Source: Flavobacterium hiemivividum (GTDB taxonomy: Bacteria; Bacteroidota; Bacteroidia; Flavobacteriales; Flavobacteriaceae). Taken from it: DNA of 64,000 nucleotides. The stretch covers positions 186,001 to 250,000 of the forward strand of contig NZ_SMFO01000003.1 of the NCBI RefSeq assembly GCF_004349145.1. The letters run 5' to 3'. The notes under the pieces are model-generated. The model ran no database searches. It was given only the letters and a program-made list of their open reading frames with translations, and was not told the DNA's origin. Of the stretch, positions 34,909-43,621 are shown piece by piece; the first letter of the stretch is position 1, and the number at the start of each line of letters is the position of its first letter. The position numbers and the translations under genes are program-made.

Positions 34909-35499
34909 ATGAAAAAAATCGTTTTATTAATTGTTATTCTGTTTTCGACAGTAAGTTATTCCCAAGAATTAAGAAAGCCTAGCGAAGGAAAAGCGCTAGT
35001 TTATTTTACAAGAGTATCTTCGGTGGGATTTCTAATTAACTTTAAGTATTTTGACAATGACAAATACTTAGGAAAATTTAACCATGGGAAGTACTTAGCT
35101 TATGAATGTGAGCCAGGGAAACACTTGTTTTGGTCAAAATCTGAAAATGTAGATTTTTTAGAAGCAGAATTAGAAGCTGGTAAAGTTTATATAATTGATT
35201 CAGAGCCTCAAATGGGAGCGATCAAAGCGGGCGTTAAACTAGTGGCTTTTGATAATAATCAGGACAATTATAACAACATTAAAAAGTTCGAAAGAAAAAA
35301 AGCTGATATACTAGATGCTATTGTGAAAGCAAAAGAATTTAAAATTAGTGATGAAGATTTAGCCGAAGCGGAAAGCGATCAAGAGAGTTTAGTAAAACGC
35401 TCGATTGAGAAGTATGAAAAAAGAAAAGCTAAAGGAGACGCATATCCTACATTGACTGCTGATAATAATTATATTTCGAATACAGTAGAAATAAAATAA
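34909..35499 (+). CDS. Exported DUF2846-like protein between sucA and sucB
   Basis: 196 aa with a signal peptide (KKIVLLIVILFSTVSYS). The core (about residues 27-105) reads GKALVYFTRVSSVGFLINFKYF, KYLGKFNHGKYLAYECEPGKH and LEAGKVYIIDSEPQMG, the pattern of DUF2846 beta domains (a short beta-sandwich with a conserved N-x-G-y-x-PG-H core). The C-terminal 60 residues are charged and helical. The ATG at 34909 is 13 bp after the sucA stop, so it is co-transcribed with the 2-oxoglutarate dehydrogenase genes though it is exported. Its role is unknown. Confidence 0.8.
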   Translation: MKKIVLLIVILFSTVSYSQELRKPSEGKALVYFTRVSSVGFLINFKYFDNDKYLGKFNHGKYLAYECEPGKHLFWSKSENVDFLEAELEAGKVYIIDSEPQMGAIKAGVKLVAFDNNQDNYNNIKKFERKKADILDAIVKAKEFKISDEDLAEAESDQESLVKRSIEKYEKRKAKGDAYPTLTADNNYISNTVEIK

Positions 35500-35573
35500 A
35501 TAGGTTATTTATCCTTTACAGGAATTAAATAATCAAAAGAAAATTAAAATTCATAATTTAAAAATTATACAAG

Positions 35574-36797
35574 ATGATTTTAGAAATGAAAGTCCCATCA
35601 CCAGGGGAATCTATTAAGGAAGTTGAAATTGCAACTTGGTTGGTAAAAGACGGAGACTATGTAGAGAAAGATCAAGCAATCGCTGAGGTTGACTCAGATA
35701 AAGCAACTCTAGAACTACCTGCAGAGGCTAGTGGGATTATCACATTAAAAGCGGAGGAAGGCGACGCAGTTGCAGTAGGTGCCGTAGTTTGTTTAATTGA
35801 CACGGCTGCAGCTAAGCCAACAGGTTCTGCAGCAGAAGCGGCTCCAGCAGCTCCGGTTGCCGAAGCGCCAAAAGCAGCGGCTCCAGCTCCAGTAGCGGCA
35901 GCTCCAGCAGCAACTTATGCTTCAGGAACTCCTTCTCCAGCAGCAAGAAAAATATTAGATGAAAAAAATATAGATTCTAGTTCAGTTTCAGGAACTGGAA
36001 AAGATGGAAGAATCACTAAAGACGATGCTGTAAACGCTACGCCATCTATGGGAACTCCTACAGGAGGAAGCCGTGGATCTGAGCGCACAAAATTGTCAAT
36101 GTTGCGTCGTAAAGTAGCAGAACGTTTAGTAGCTGCCAAAAACGAAACAGCGATGTTAACTACTTTCAACGAAGTAAACATGACGCCTATCAACTTGATC
36201 CGTAATCAATATAAAGATGAGTTCAAAGCGAAGCATGGTGGTGTTGGTTTAGGGTATATGTCTTTCTTTACAAAAGCGGTTACAAGAGCATTAAAATTAT
36301 ATCCAGATGTTAACTCTATGATGGATGGTGATTATAAAATTGCTTACGATTTCTGTGATATTTCAATTGCAGTATCAGGACCAAAAGGATTAATGGTTCC
36401 TGTTGTTCGCAACGCAGAGAATTTAACTTTCCGTGGTGTTGAAGCAGATATTAAGAGATTAGCTATTAGAGCTCGTGATGGTCAAATCACTGTTGATGAT
36501 ATGACAGGAGGAACTTTTACAATTACTAACGGTGGTGTTTTTGGAAGTATGTTAAGTACGCCAATTATCAATCCTCCACAGTCTGGAATTCTTGGAATGC
36601 ACAACATTATCGAGCGCCCAATTGCTGTAAACGGTAAAGTGGAAATTCACCCAATGATGTACGTTGCACTTTCTTATGACCACAGAATTATCGATGGTCG
36701 TGAGTCTGTAGGTTTTTTAGTAGCAGTAAAAGAGGCTTTAGAAAACCCAATGGAACTTTTATTGGATAACAATCCTAAGAGAGCATTTGAATTGTAA
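35574..36797 (+). CDS. sucB: Dihydrolipoyllysine succinyltransferase (E2 of 2-oxoglutarate dehydrogenase)
   Basis: 407 aa. One lipoyl domain with Lys43 in [13 protein letters not shown], an Ala/Pro linker (about 80-118), a peripheral-subunit-binding domain with [20 protein letters not shown] and [12 protein letters not shown], and the catalytic domain ending in [15 protein letters not shown] with the active-site His and Asp. It transfers the succinyl group to CoA. Followed by a strong terminator. Confidence 0.97.
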   Translation: MILEMKVPSPGESIKEVEIATWLVKDGDYVEKDQAIAEVDSDKATLELPAEASGIITLKAEEGDAVAVGAVVCLIDTAAAKPTGSAAEAAPAAPVAEAPKAAAPAPVAAAPAATYASGTPSPAARKILDEKNIDSSSVSGTGKDGRITKDDAVNATPSMGTPTGGSRGSERTKLSMLRRKVAERLVAAKNETAMLTTFNEVNMTPINLIRNQYKDEFKAKHGGVGLGYMSFFTKAVTRALKLYPDVNSMMDGDYKIAYDFCDISIAVSGPKGLMVPVVRNAENLTFRGVEADIKRLAIRARDGQITVDDMTGGTFTITNGGVFGSMLSTPIINPPQSGILGMHNIIERPIAVNGKVEIHPMMYVALSYDHRIIDGRESVGFLVAVKEALENPMELLLDNNPKRAFEL

Positions 36798-36814
36798 TAT
36801 TCATTTCTAATTAT

Positions 36815-36861
36815 AAAAAATTCCCATTTGACAGTAGATGTTAAATGGGAATTTTCTTTTT
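36815..36861. terminator. Bidirectional terminator between sucB and the protease gene
   Basis: A 13-bp perfect stem (36817-36829 with 36843-36855), 13-nt loop, T-rich on the right and A-rich on the left. It serves sucB (+) and the convergent protease gene (-). Confidence 0.85.
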
Positions 36862-36868
36862 CGAAAAA

Positions 36869-37309
36869 TTACTTTAATAAATACAAATAGTGATTGTAAT
36901 AATCTACAATTGCTTTTCCTTTCAGTAGCACATCAGCGCCAATGATTCCGTGGACTGGTTTAACTTTATACTGGGTTAATGCTTCATTGACATGGGATAA
37001 ATCAAAAATAATGAGATCAAAGTCACGGTTTTTCCAATTGCCTAATTGCAAGTGATTTTTGGTAGCTATTTGTGTAAGCATTCCGGTTGCTCCCGCTCCA
37101 GAAGCTTTTGTTTTTGATGTTTTGGCTTCCAATAAAAATAAATCAACGCTTTCAAAGCCGATGCAACTGCTGGAAGCGCCAGTGTCTAAAATAAAATTTC
37201 CTGAGACACCATTTATTTTTGCCTTAATCAGCAGATGTTGCGTTTTGGTAATTTTAAATTTTATTTTTTTATAGTTTTCCTTTTTAAGGATGTCGTGTAG
37301 GTTTTTCAT
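36869..37309 (-). CDS. Retropepsin-like aspartic protease
   Basis: 146 aa single-lobe aspartic protease of clan AA. The catalytic motif is GNFILDTGASSSCIGF with Asp42-Thr43-Gly44, and the C-terminal HGIIGADVLLKGKAIVDY is the second conserved hydrophobic-Gly element. As in retropepsins, activity would need a homodimer. No signal peptide is seen, so it is probably cytoplasmic. Natural substrate unknown. It diverges from tatD. Confidence 0.85.
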   Translation of the reverse strand: MKNLHDILKKENYKKIKFKITKTQHLLIKAKINGVSGNFILDTGASSSCIGFESVDLFLLEAKTSKTKASGAGATGMLTQIATKNHLQLGNWKNRDFDLIIFDLSHVNEALTQYKVKPVHGIIGADVLLKGKAIVDYYNHYLYLLK

Positions 37310-37370
37310 AAATCCAAAAAATGAAATCCAAATGTAATCTAAAAATCTAAAGATTGACCAATCAAAATGC

Positions 37371-37378
37371 TAACTTTG
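37371..37378 (+). promoter_or_regulatory. -7 element of the tatD gene
   Basis: TAACTTTG matches TAnnTTTG, 20 bp before the ATG at 37399. A TTG at 37354-37356 is only 14 nt upstream, shorter than usual. Confidence 0.45.
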
Positions 37379-37398
37379 TCCCTTTCAAATTAAAATAA

Positions 37399-38166
37399 AT
37401 GACAATTACTGATACGCATACCCATCTTTATAGCTCAGAATTTGACCAAGACAGAGACGAAATGATTCAACGTGCCTTGGATGCCGGTGTTTCTCGATTC
37501 TTTATCCCAGCGATTGATTCTAGCTACACTAGAGCGATGTACGAATTAGAAAAAAACTATCCTGATAATGTCTTTTTAATGATGGGTTTACACCCAACAT
37601 ATGTAAAGGAGAATTATCTTGAAGAATTAATGCACGTGGAAAACGAATTGGCGAAAAGAGAGTTTTACGCCATCGGGGAAATAGGGATTGATTTGTTTTG
37701 GGATAAAACCACTTTAGAAGAACAAAAAAATGCTTTCAGGAAGCAAATTCAATTGGCAAAGAAATATAAATTACCCATTGTAATCCACTGTAGAGATGCC
37801 TTTGATGAAGTATATGAAGTTTTAGAAGAGGAGAAATCGGCTGATTTATTTGGTATATTTCACTGTTTCACTGGAACATACGAGCAATCTTTACAAGCGA
37901 TTTCATATAATATGAAATTGGGAATTGGCGGCGTAGTTACCTTCAAAAATGGAAAAATTGACCAGTTTTTGAACCAAATTGATTTGAGCCATATTGTATT
38001 AGAAACTGACTCTCCGTATCTTGCTCCGATTCCTTATAGAGGGAAAAGAAATGAAAGTAGTTATTTGTTAAATATAATTGATAAATTGGCTGCTATTTAT
38101 AATCTTCCGGCAAAAGATATTGCAACGATTACAACCGAAAACTCTAAAAGGATTTTCGGAATTTAA
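37399..38166 (+). CDS. TatD-family metal-dependent hydrolase (DNase/aminoacyl hydrolase)
   Basis: 255 aa TIM-barrel hydrolase. Metal ligands are visible as DTHTH at residues 5-9, GEIGIDLFWD near 94, IVIHCRDA near 128, GIFHCFTG near 152 and LETDSPYLAP near 203, followed by the family hallmark YRGKRNESSYL. TatD enzymes are 3'-5' exonucleases with roles in DNA repair and RNA quality control; the exact substrate here is not known. Confidence 0.92.
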   Translation: MTITDTHTHLYSSEFDQDRDEMIQRALDAGVSRFFIPAIDSSYTRAMYELEKNYPDNVFLMMGLHPTYVKENYLEELMHVENELAKREFYAIGEIGIDLFWDKTTLEEQKNAFRKQIQLAKKYKLPIVIHCRDAFDEVYEVLEEEKSADLFGIFHCFTGTYEQSLQAISYNMKLGIGGVVTFKNGKIDQFLNQIDLSHIVLETDSPYLAPIPYRGKRNESSYLLNIIDKLAAIYNLPAKDIATITTENSKRIFGI

Positions 38167-38226
38167 AACAGAATTAATTTAAAATTTAATATTTTTTTTG
38201 TTCATTTGCCACTTAAAATAACCAAA

Positions 38227-39369
38227 ATGCAAAAATTTGACGCTATTCGGCCATTTTATGACTCCGAAATAAACGAGGCTATACTAAATGTGGTTCACCA
38301 TCCGATGATGAAGGCATTGATGAACTTTACATTTCCAGAAATGCCCGATGAAGAATGGAAGGAGCAACTTAGTAAAACGCATTCTATTCGTGATTTTCAA
38401 TGTAAATTTATCTATCATTCGCTACTTAAAGTGCTTGAAAAAAGTTCTGACGGTTTGACTACCTCAGGTTTTGAAAAGTTAGAGAAAGGAGAATCCTATT
38501 TATTTATATCAAACCATAGAGATATATTGCTAGACACAACATTGCTAAACGTGGCTTTGTTTGAAAATGATTTAGTAATGACAGCCTCAGCGATAGGGGA
38601 TAACTTAGTACAAAAAGATTTTCTAAATATCTTGGCTAAGTTGAACCGTAATTTCTTAGTAAAAAGAGGTTTGACCCCTCGTGAGATGTTAGAAAGTTCG
38701 AAAACATTGTCTGAATATATTGGTCATCTATTAATTCATGAAAGTCGCTCTGTATGGATTGCACAACGTGAAGGTAGGACTAAAGACGGTTTAGACGCTA
38801 CGAATCCAGGCGTGTTAAAAATGGTTGGAATGGGAAGCGATGAAGCTAACCTAATGGATTATTTCAAAAAAATAAAAGTTGTTCCGGTATCCATTTCTTA
38901 TGAATATGATCCTACAGATGTTTTAAAAATTCCGCAGTTGTTGGCTGAGGCCAATAATGAAGTGTATATCAAGGAAAAGAACGAAGATTTCATGACGCTT
39001 TTAAGCGGTGTTATGGGTCAGAAGAAAGGTATTCACATTCATATTGGTGATGTTCTTGATACTAAAATTGATGCTATAAAAGAAGAGTTCACTAACTCAA
39101 ACAAGCAAATTCAAGCACTTGCTCAAGTAATTGATGATTCTATAATAGGGAATTATAAATTGTGGTCTACTAATTATATCGCTTTTGATATCTTAAATAA
39201 AACCGACACCTATTCTCAGTTTTATACTGCAGATGAAAAATCGTTGTTTGAACGACGATTAGAGATGCGAATTGATGCTGATAATCCTGTTGCATTGCAA
39301 GGATTACTAGACATGTATGCAAATCCGGTGGTTAATAAACTAAAATATACGGATGCACTCAAAAGCTAA
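38227..39369 (+). CDS. PlsC-type acyltransferase family protein
   Basis: 380 aa. FISNHRDILLDTTLL (about residues 94-108) occupies the place of acyltransferase motif I, but the histidine and aspartate are separated by five residues (HRDILLD) where the classic motif is HX4D. VWIAQREGRTKDG is the counterpart of motif III (FPEGTRS). A phospholipid or ornithine-lipid acyltransferase is plausible. An in-frame TTG at 38206 is less likely than the ATG at 38227. The gene overlaps the asparaginase gene by 17 bp. Confidence 0.82.
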   Translation: MQKFDAIRPFYDSEINEAILNVVHHPMMKALMNFTFPEMPDEEWKEQLSKTHSIRDFQCKFIYHSLLKVLEKSSDGLTTSGFEKLEKGESYLFISNHRDILLDTTLLNVALFENDLVMTASAIGDNLVQKDFLNILAKLNRNFLVKRGLTPREMLESSKTLSEYIGHLLIHESRSVWIAQREGRTKDGLDATNPGVLKMVGMGSDEANLMDYFKKIKVVPVSISYEYDPTDVLKIPQLLAEANNEVYIKEKNEDFMTLLSGVMGQKKGIHIHIGDVLDTKIDAIKEEFTNSNKQIQALAQVIDDSIIGNYKLWSTNYIAFDILNKTDTYSQFYTADEKSLFERRLEMRIDADNPVALQGLLDMYANPVVNKLKYTDALKS

Positions 39370-40381
39370 AATTCTTTTAATTTATACTGGGGGAACTATC
39401 GGGATGCGAAAGGATTTTGATACTGGAGCACTGAAAGCATTTAATTTCAGTAAGCTGTTGCAAAAAATTCCCGAGCTGAAACAATTGGACTGTGAAATCG
39501 AAACGATTTCATTTGAAGAGCCAATTGATTCGTCCAATATGAATCCGAAAGAATGGGCTAGAATAGCAACGATTATAGAATCAAATTATTTAGAATTTGA
39601 TGGATTTGTGATTCTTCACGGATCAGATACAATGTCCTATTCTGCTTCGGCATTGAGTTTCATGCTTGAAAATCTTGCGAAACCAGTCATTTTTACCGGT
39701 TCTCAGCTGCCAATTGGTGATTTGCGTACTGATGCTAAAGAAAATTTAATTACCGCTATTCAAATCGCTTCATTGCGAGAAAATGGATTGCCAGTTATTG
39801 CTGAAGTTTGTCTTTATTTCGAATATAAATTATACAGAGGAAATAGAACAACTAAGATAAATGCAGAGCATTTTAAAGCATTTACATCGCCTAATTACCC
39901 TGATTTAGTAGAGTCGGGCGTGCATCTAAATTTAAGTTCGAAATTGTTTTTACAGCCAAAAAGTGATAATAAGCTCCAGGTGCACACTAATTTAGATACT
40001 AACGTAGCTATTATCAAAATGTTTCCTGGAATAAGTGAAGCGGTTTTGTCAGCTATCTTTGATATTTCCAGTCTTAAGGGAATAGTTTTAGAAACTTACG
40101 GAGCAGGAAACGCCCCTACGGAAGAGTGGTTTTTAAATTTACTGAAGAAAGCGATTGGTAAGGGTTTATATATTGTTAATGTGACCCAGTGCTCTGGCGG
40201 AAGCGTCAATATGGGACAATATGAAACCAGTACAGGAATGAAAGAAATAGGCGTAATTTCTGGAAAAGACATCACTACCGAAGCGGCGATAACAAAATTA
40301 ATGTATTTATTGAGTCAAAATATTCATCCAGAAGACTTCAAGTCGGTTTTTGAAACTTCTTTGCGAGGCGAAATGATATAA
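39353..40381 (+). CDS. ansA: Type I L-asparaginase
   Basis: 342 aa cytoplasmic amidohydrolase. LLIYTGGTIGMRKD provides the nucleophile Thr12, and ILHGSDTMSYSASAL the second catalytic Thr93 with Asp92; Lys164 in TDAKENL completes the catalytic group. There is no signal peptide, which supports the type I (cytosolic) form. It overlaps the acyltransferase gene by 17 bp, which suggests translational coupling. Confidence 0.93.
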   Translation: MHSKAKILLIYTGGTIGMRKDFDTGALKAFNFSKLLQKIPELKQLDCEIETISFEEPIDSSNMNPKEWARIATIIESNYLEFDGFVILHGSDTMSYSASALSFMLENLAKPVIFTGSQLPIGDLRTDAKENLITAIQIASLRENGLPVIAEVCLYFEYKLYRGNRTTKINAEHFKAFTSPNYPDLVESGVHLNLSSKLFLQPKSDNKLQVHTNLDTNVAIIKMFPGISEAVLSAIFDISSLKGIVLETYGAGNAPTEEWFLNLLKKAIGKGLYIVNVTQCSGGSVNMGQYETSTGMKEIGVISGKDITTEAAITKLMYLLSQNIHPEDFKSVFETSLRGEMI

Positions 40382-40441
40382 TAGTTAGATTTTATTTTTC
40401 TAACTCATTTTTTTTCATGTTCTTTGCAGCCCTAATGAAAT

Positions 40442-40528
40442 AGAGAGGTGTCCGAGTGGTTGAAGGAGCTAGCCTGGAAAGCTAGTATGTGGGTAACTGC
40501 ATCGTGGGTTCGAATCCCATCCTCTCTG
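40442..40528 (+). tRNA. tRNA-Ser (anticodon GGA)
   Basis: 87-nt class II tRNA. The acceptor stem is AGAGAGG (40442-40448) with CCTCTCT (40521-40527) and discriminator G; the anticodon stem is CTAGC/GCTAG (40469-40473, 40481-40485) with loop CTGGAAA and anticodon GGA at 40476-40478; a long variable arm and a GTGGG-TTCGAAT-CCCAT T arm follow. CCA is not encoded. It reads UCC and UCU codons. Confidence 0.96.
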
Positions 40529-40534
40529 CAAAAT

Positions 40535-40566
40535 AAAAATGCTTCCTAAAAAGGAAGCATTTTTTG
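40535..40566. terminator. Terminator after tRNA-Ser, also facing the dehydrogenase gene
   Basis: ATGCTTCCT (40539-40547) pairs with AGGAAGCAT (40552-40560), flanked by A and T runs. It can stop the tRNA transcript and the minus-strand operon ending at 40618. Confidence 0.88.
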
Positions 40567-40617
40567 TTTTAGAATATGACAAGTTTTTTTGTTTGGTAAC
40601 GCATTAAAACAGCTGTA

Positions 40618-43569
40618 CTACTTTAATGCATTATACAATATACTTACAGGATGCTCTGCTTTTCGATTGGTACCATCCGCTATTTGATGTCTGCAACTGG
40701 TTCCTGATGCGGAGATTAATGTTGCTTCTTTTTCTGAACGAATAGATGGAAATAATACAAGTTCGCCAATTTTCATCGAAATATCATAATGCTCTTTTTC
40801 ATAACCAAAAGAACCGGCCATACCACAACAGCCACTAGGAATGTTGAGTACCGTATAGTTTTTTGGTAGCATAAGGATTTTCTTCAATGGCACTAAAGAT
40901 GATAATGCTTTTTGAAAACAATGTCCATGCATGCGAACACGTTCTTCTTTATCAGTAAAACTGCTAGACGATATGCGTCCTTCCTCTAATTCTTTGGCAA
41001 TAAATTCTTCGATAAGAAAGGTTCTCTTTGCAATTCCCTTTGCTTTTTCTCTTAAATTTCCTCGACATAAATCGGGATATTCATCTCTGAATGATAAAAT
41101 AGCAGAAGGTTCTATTCCAATTAAAACTTTATCATGAGGTATTGTTTTATCAAAATCGGTGATGTTTTTCTCAGCAATTTCTCGTGCTTTAATCAACATT
41201 CCTTTCGATAAATAAGTTCGCCCACTGATACCAATTTCTGGTACGATTACCTGATATCCTAAACGGTTTAACAATTTTACTGCGGTTTGACCTATTTCTA
41301 CATCATAAAAATTCAGAAACTCATCATTGTACAAATAAATAGATCCGTGTATAAAATTTCCTTGCTGATTGTATTTTTTTATCCATTTTGCAAAAGTGAT
41401 TTTGGACATGGAAGGTAACTGTCTTTGTGTTGTAAAACCAGTAGCTGACTGGATGATCTTTCCTAAAAAACCTTTGGTAGATAAATTATATAACCACGGC
41501 ATTGATGCAAAAAGTTCGTTTATTTTCGGGGTATTCCCAATCAGTAGCGAGCGGAATTTAACACCGTTTTTGTTATAATAATGCTGAAATGTTTCTGCTT
41601 TAAGCTTTGCCATATCTACATTTGAAGGACATTCCGATTTACATCCTTTACAACTCAAACATAAATCTAAGACATCTAGCAATCCTTCATCATCAAATTT
41701 ATTTTCTTGAGTTGAGTTGGTAATTGTTTCTCTTAAAATGTTTGCTCGCGCTCGTGTGGTATGTTTTTCATTGCGCGTTGCCATATAACTTGGACACATA
41801 GTGCCACCGCTTTTTTCGGTTTTTCTACAATCACCAGAGCCATTACACATTTCGGCAGCACGAAGAATACCGTCTTGTTCTGAGAAGTCAAAATAAGTTT
41901 CGATTTCGGCTGTAATTTGTCCTGCGGAATACCTTAAACTAGTATCCATTGGTGGCGTGTTCACAATTTTCCCAGGATTAAAAACATTCCAAGGGTCCCA
42001 AGTATGTTTTATTTGTGAAAATAACTGATAGATTTCGTCACCTAACATCAGTGGAATAAATTCTCCACGAAGTCTTCCATCACCATGTTCACCGCTCAAA
42101 GAGCCTTTGTATTTTTTTACTAAATGGGCAATATCAGTTGCGATAGTTCTAAATAAAGCTGTGCCTTCTACTGTTTTTAAATTAATGATAGGGCGCAGGT
42201 GTAACTCTCCAGTTGCGGCATGCGCATAATGCACGCAGTTTAAATTTCGCTCTTTTAATATAGCGTTAAATTCTTCTATAAAATCGGGTAAATCATTAAC
42301 ATCTACAGCGGTATCTTCGATCACGGCAACCGCCTTTGCATCACCAGGAATATTCGATAATAATCCAAGTCCCGCTTTTCTCAAGTTCCATACTTTATTT
42401 GTCTCCTCACCATAAACGATAGGGAAATGGTAACCGAGGTTTTTAGATCGCATTAAAGTTTCCATTTCTTTGGCAAGAGTATCAATTTCATCCTGCGTAT
42501 CTCTAAGAAATTCTATAGCTAGAATCGCTTTTGGATCACCTTTTACAAAGAAGCGGTTTTTGCTTTGCTCGATGTTTTCTTTGGTACATTCAAGAATATA
42601 ATGGTCTATCAATTCGACGCTGTTTGGACTGAATTTAAGCGCTTCTAAATTAGCTTTCAACGCTTCGTTAATACTGTCAAAATGTACACAAACCAATGCT
42701 GATAATGGTTTTAAAGCATCAACTAGATTTAATTTTATAGCTGTCGAAAAGAATAAGGTTCCTTCTGATCCAGCGATTAATTTACAAAAATTGAACTTTT
42801 CTTCGGTATTACTAAAAGGTTTACTGTCAATCAATAAGTCTAAAGCGTAGCCTGTATTTCGTCTTGCAATAGATTTTTTTGGAAAATTATCATCGAATAA
42901 TATTCTGTTTTCGTTTGAAGATAATATTTCTTTTATCTGGACATATATCGCTTGTTCTAATGAGCTTACTACGTTAATTCCGCTGCATTTTTCTTCAAAT
43001 TCAGCGTTTGATAAAGCACCAAAAGTCACTTCGTTACCATCAGCCAAGAATCCTGTTATTTCTAGTAAATGTTCGCGTGTGGAACCATAAACCACTGATC
43101 TAGCACCACAAGCATTATTTCCTACCATTCCTCCAATCATGCAACGATTGCTAGTGGAAGTTTCTGGTCCAAAAAATAGCTGGAGCGGTTTTAAATGAAG
43201 ATTTAGTTCATCACGGATAACTCCTGGTTCAACCCAAGCTGTTTTGTTTATTGGATCTACGGAAAGTATTTTAGTAAATTCCTGCGAAATATCAACGATT
43301 ATGCCGTTTCCTACAACTTGACCTGCCAGAGAAGTTCCCGCTGCTCTCGGAATCACACTGCTTTTGTTATCTCTAGCAAAAGCAATGATTTTCTGAATAT
43401 CCTTTTTTGTTTTTGGAATCGCTACAGCCAAAGGCATTTCCTTATAGGCACTCGCATCTGTAGCGTATAACAAGCGCATCGTATGATCGTAAAATAATTT
43501 ACCCTCTAATTGATTTTCTAAACTTTTAAGATTGATAGTACTCTGTGAAAGAGAATTTTTATGTTTCAT
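40618..43569 (-). CDS. FAD-binding and Fe-S oxidoreductase, YdiJ-like (probable D-2-hydroxyglutarate dehydrogenase)
   Basis: 983 aa, three parts in one chain. Residues about 40-270 are the FAD_binding_4 fold (IPRAAGTSLAGQVVGNGIIV, MIGGMVGNNACGARSVVYGS); then the FAD-linked oxidase C-terminal domain (ELHLRPI, SGEHGDGRLRGEF); then a ferredoxin-like part (CNGSGDCRKTE ... CPSYMATR and CLSCKGCKSECP) and a C-terminal CCG-type domain (IPSGCCGMAGSFGYE). This is the layout of E. coli YdiJ (about 1018 aa), a D-2-hydroxyglutarate dehydrogenase; D-lactate and glycolate dehydrogenases are related alternatives. It is the last gene of the 40.6-57.6 kb run, where a D-2-hydroxyglutarate step fits the product of the DUF1338 proteins. 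Confidence 0.85.
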   Translation of the reverse strand: MKHKNSLSQSTINLKSLENQLEGKLFYDHTMRLLYATDASAYKEMPLAVAIPKTKKDIQKIIAFARDNKSSVIPRAAGTSLAGQVVGNGIIVDISQEFTKILSVDPINKTAWVEPGVIRDELNLHLKPLQLFFGPETSTSNRCMIGGMVGNNACGARSVVYGSTREHLLEITGFLADGNEVTFGALSNAEFEEKCSGINVVSSLEQAIYVQIKEILSSNENRILFDDNFPKKSIARRNTGYALDLLIDSKPFSNTEEKFNFCKLIAGSEGTLFFSTAIKLNLVDALKPLSALVCVHFDSINEALKANLEALKFSPNSVELIDHYILECTKENIEQSKNRFFVKGDPKAILAIEFLRDTQDEIDTLAKEMETLMRSKNLGYHFPIVYGEETNKVWNLRKAGLGLLSNIPGDAKAVAVIEDTAVDVNDLPDFIEEFNAILKERNLNCVHYAHAATGELHLRPIINLKTVEGTALFRTIATDIAHLVKKYKGSLSGEHGDGRLRGEFIPLMLGDEIYQLFSQIKHTWDPWNVFNPGKIVNTPPMDTSLRYSAGQITAEIETYFDFSEQDGILRAAEMCNGSGDCRKTEKSGGTMCPSYMATRNEKHTTRARANILRETITNSTQENKFDDEGLLDVLDLCLSCKGCKSECPSNVDMAKLKAETFQHYYNKNGVKFRSLLIGNTPKINELFASMPWLYNLSTKGFLGKIIQSATGFTTQRQLPSMSKITFAKWIKKYNQQGNFIHGSIYLYNDEFLNFYDVEIGQTAVKLLNRLGYQVIVPEIGISGRTYLSKGMLIKAREIAEKNITDFDKTIPHDKVLIGIEPSAILSFRDEYPDLCRGNLREKAKGIAKRTFLIEEFIAKELEEGRISSSSFTDKEERVRMHGHCFQKALSSLVPLKKILMLPKNYTVLNIPSGCCGMAGSFGYEKEHYDISMKIGELVLFPSIRSEKEATLISASGTSCRHQIADGTNRKAEHPVSILYNALK

Positions 43570-43621
43570 TTAGAATAAAATTATTGCTTAATCTAGTATT
43601 TTATAAGTGGAGGATTGATTG

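Noticed and set aside
40442..40618. tRNA-Ser as an integration site for the 40.6-62 kb locus as a genomic island
   Set aside because: No second copy of the tRNA 3' end, no integrase and no change in base composition were seen at the other end.
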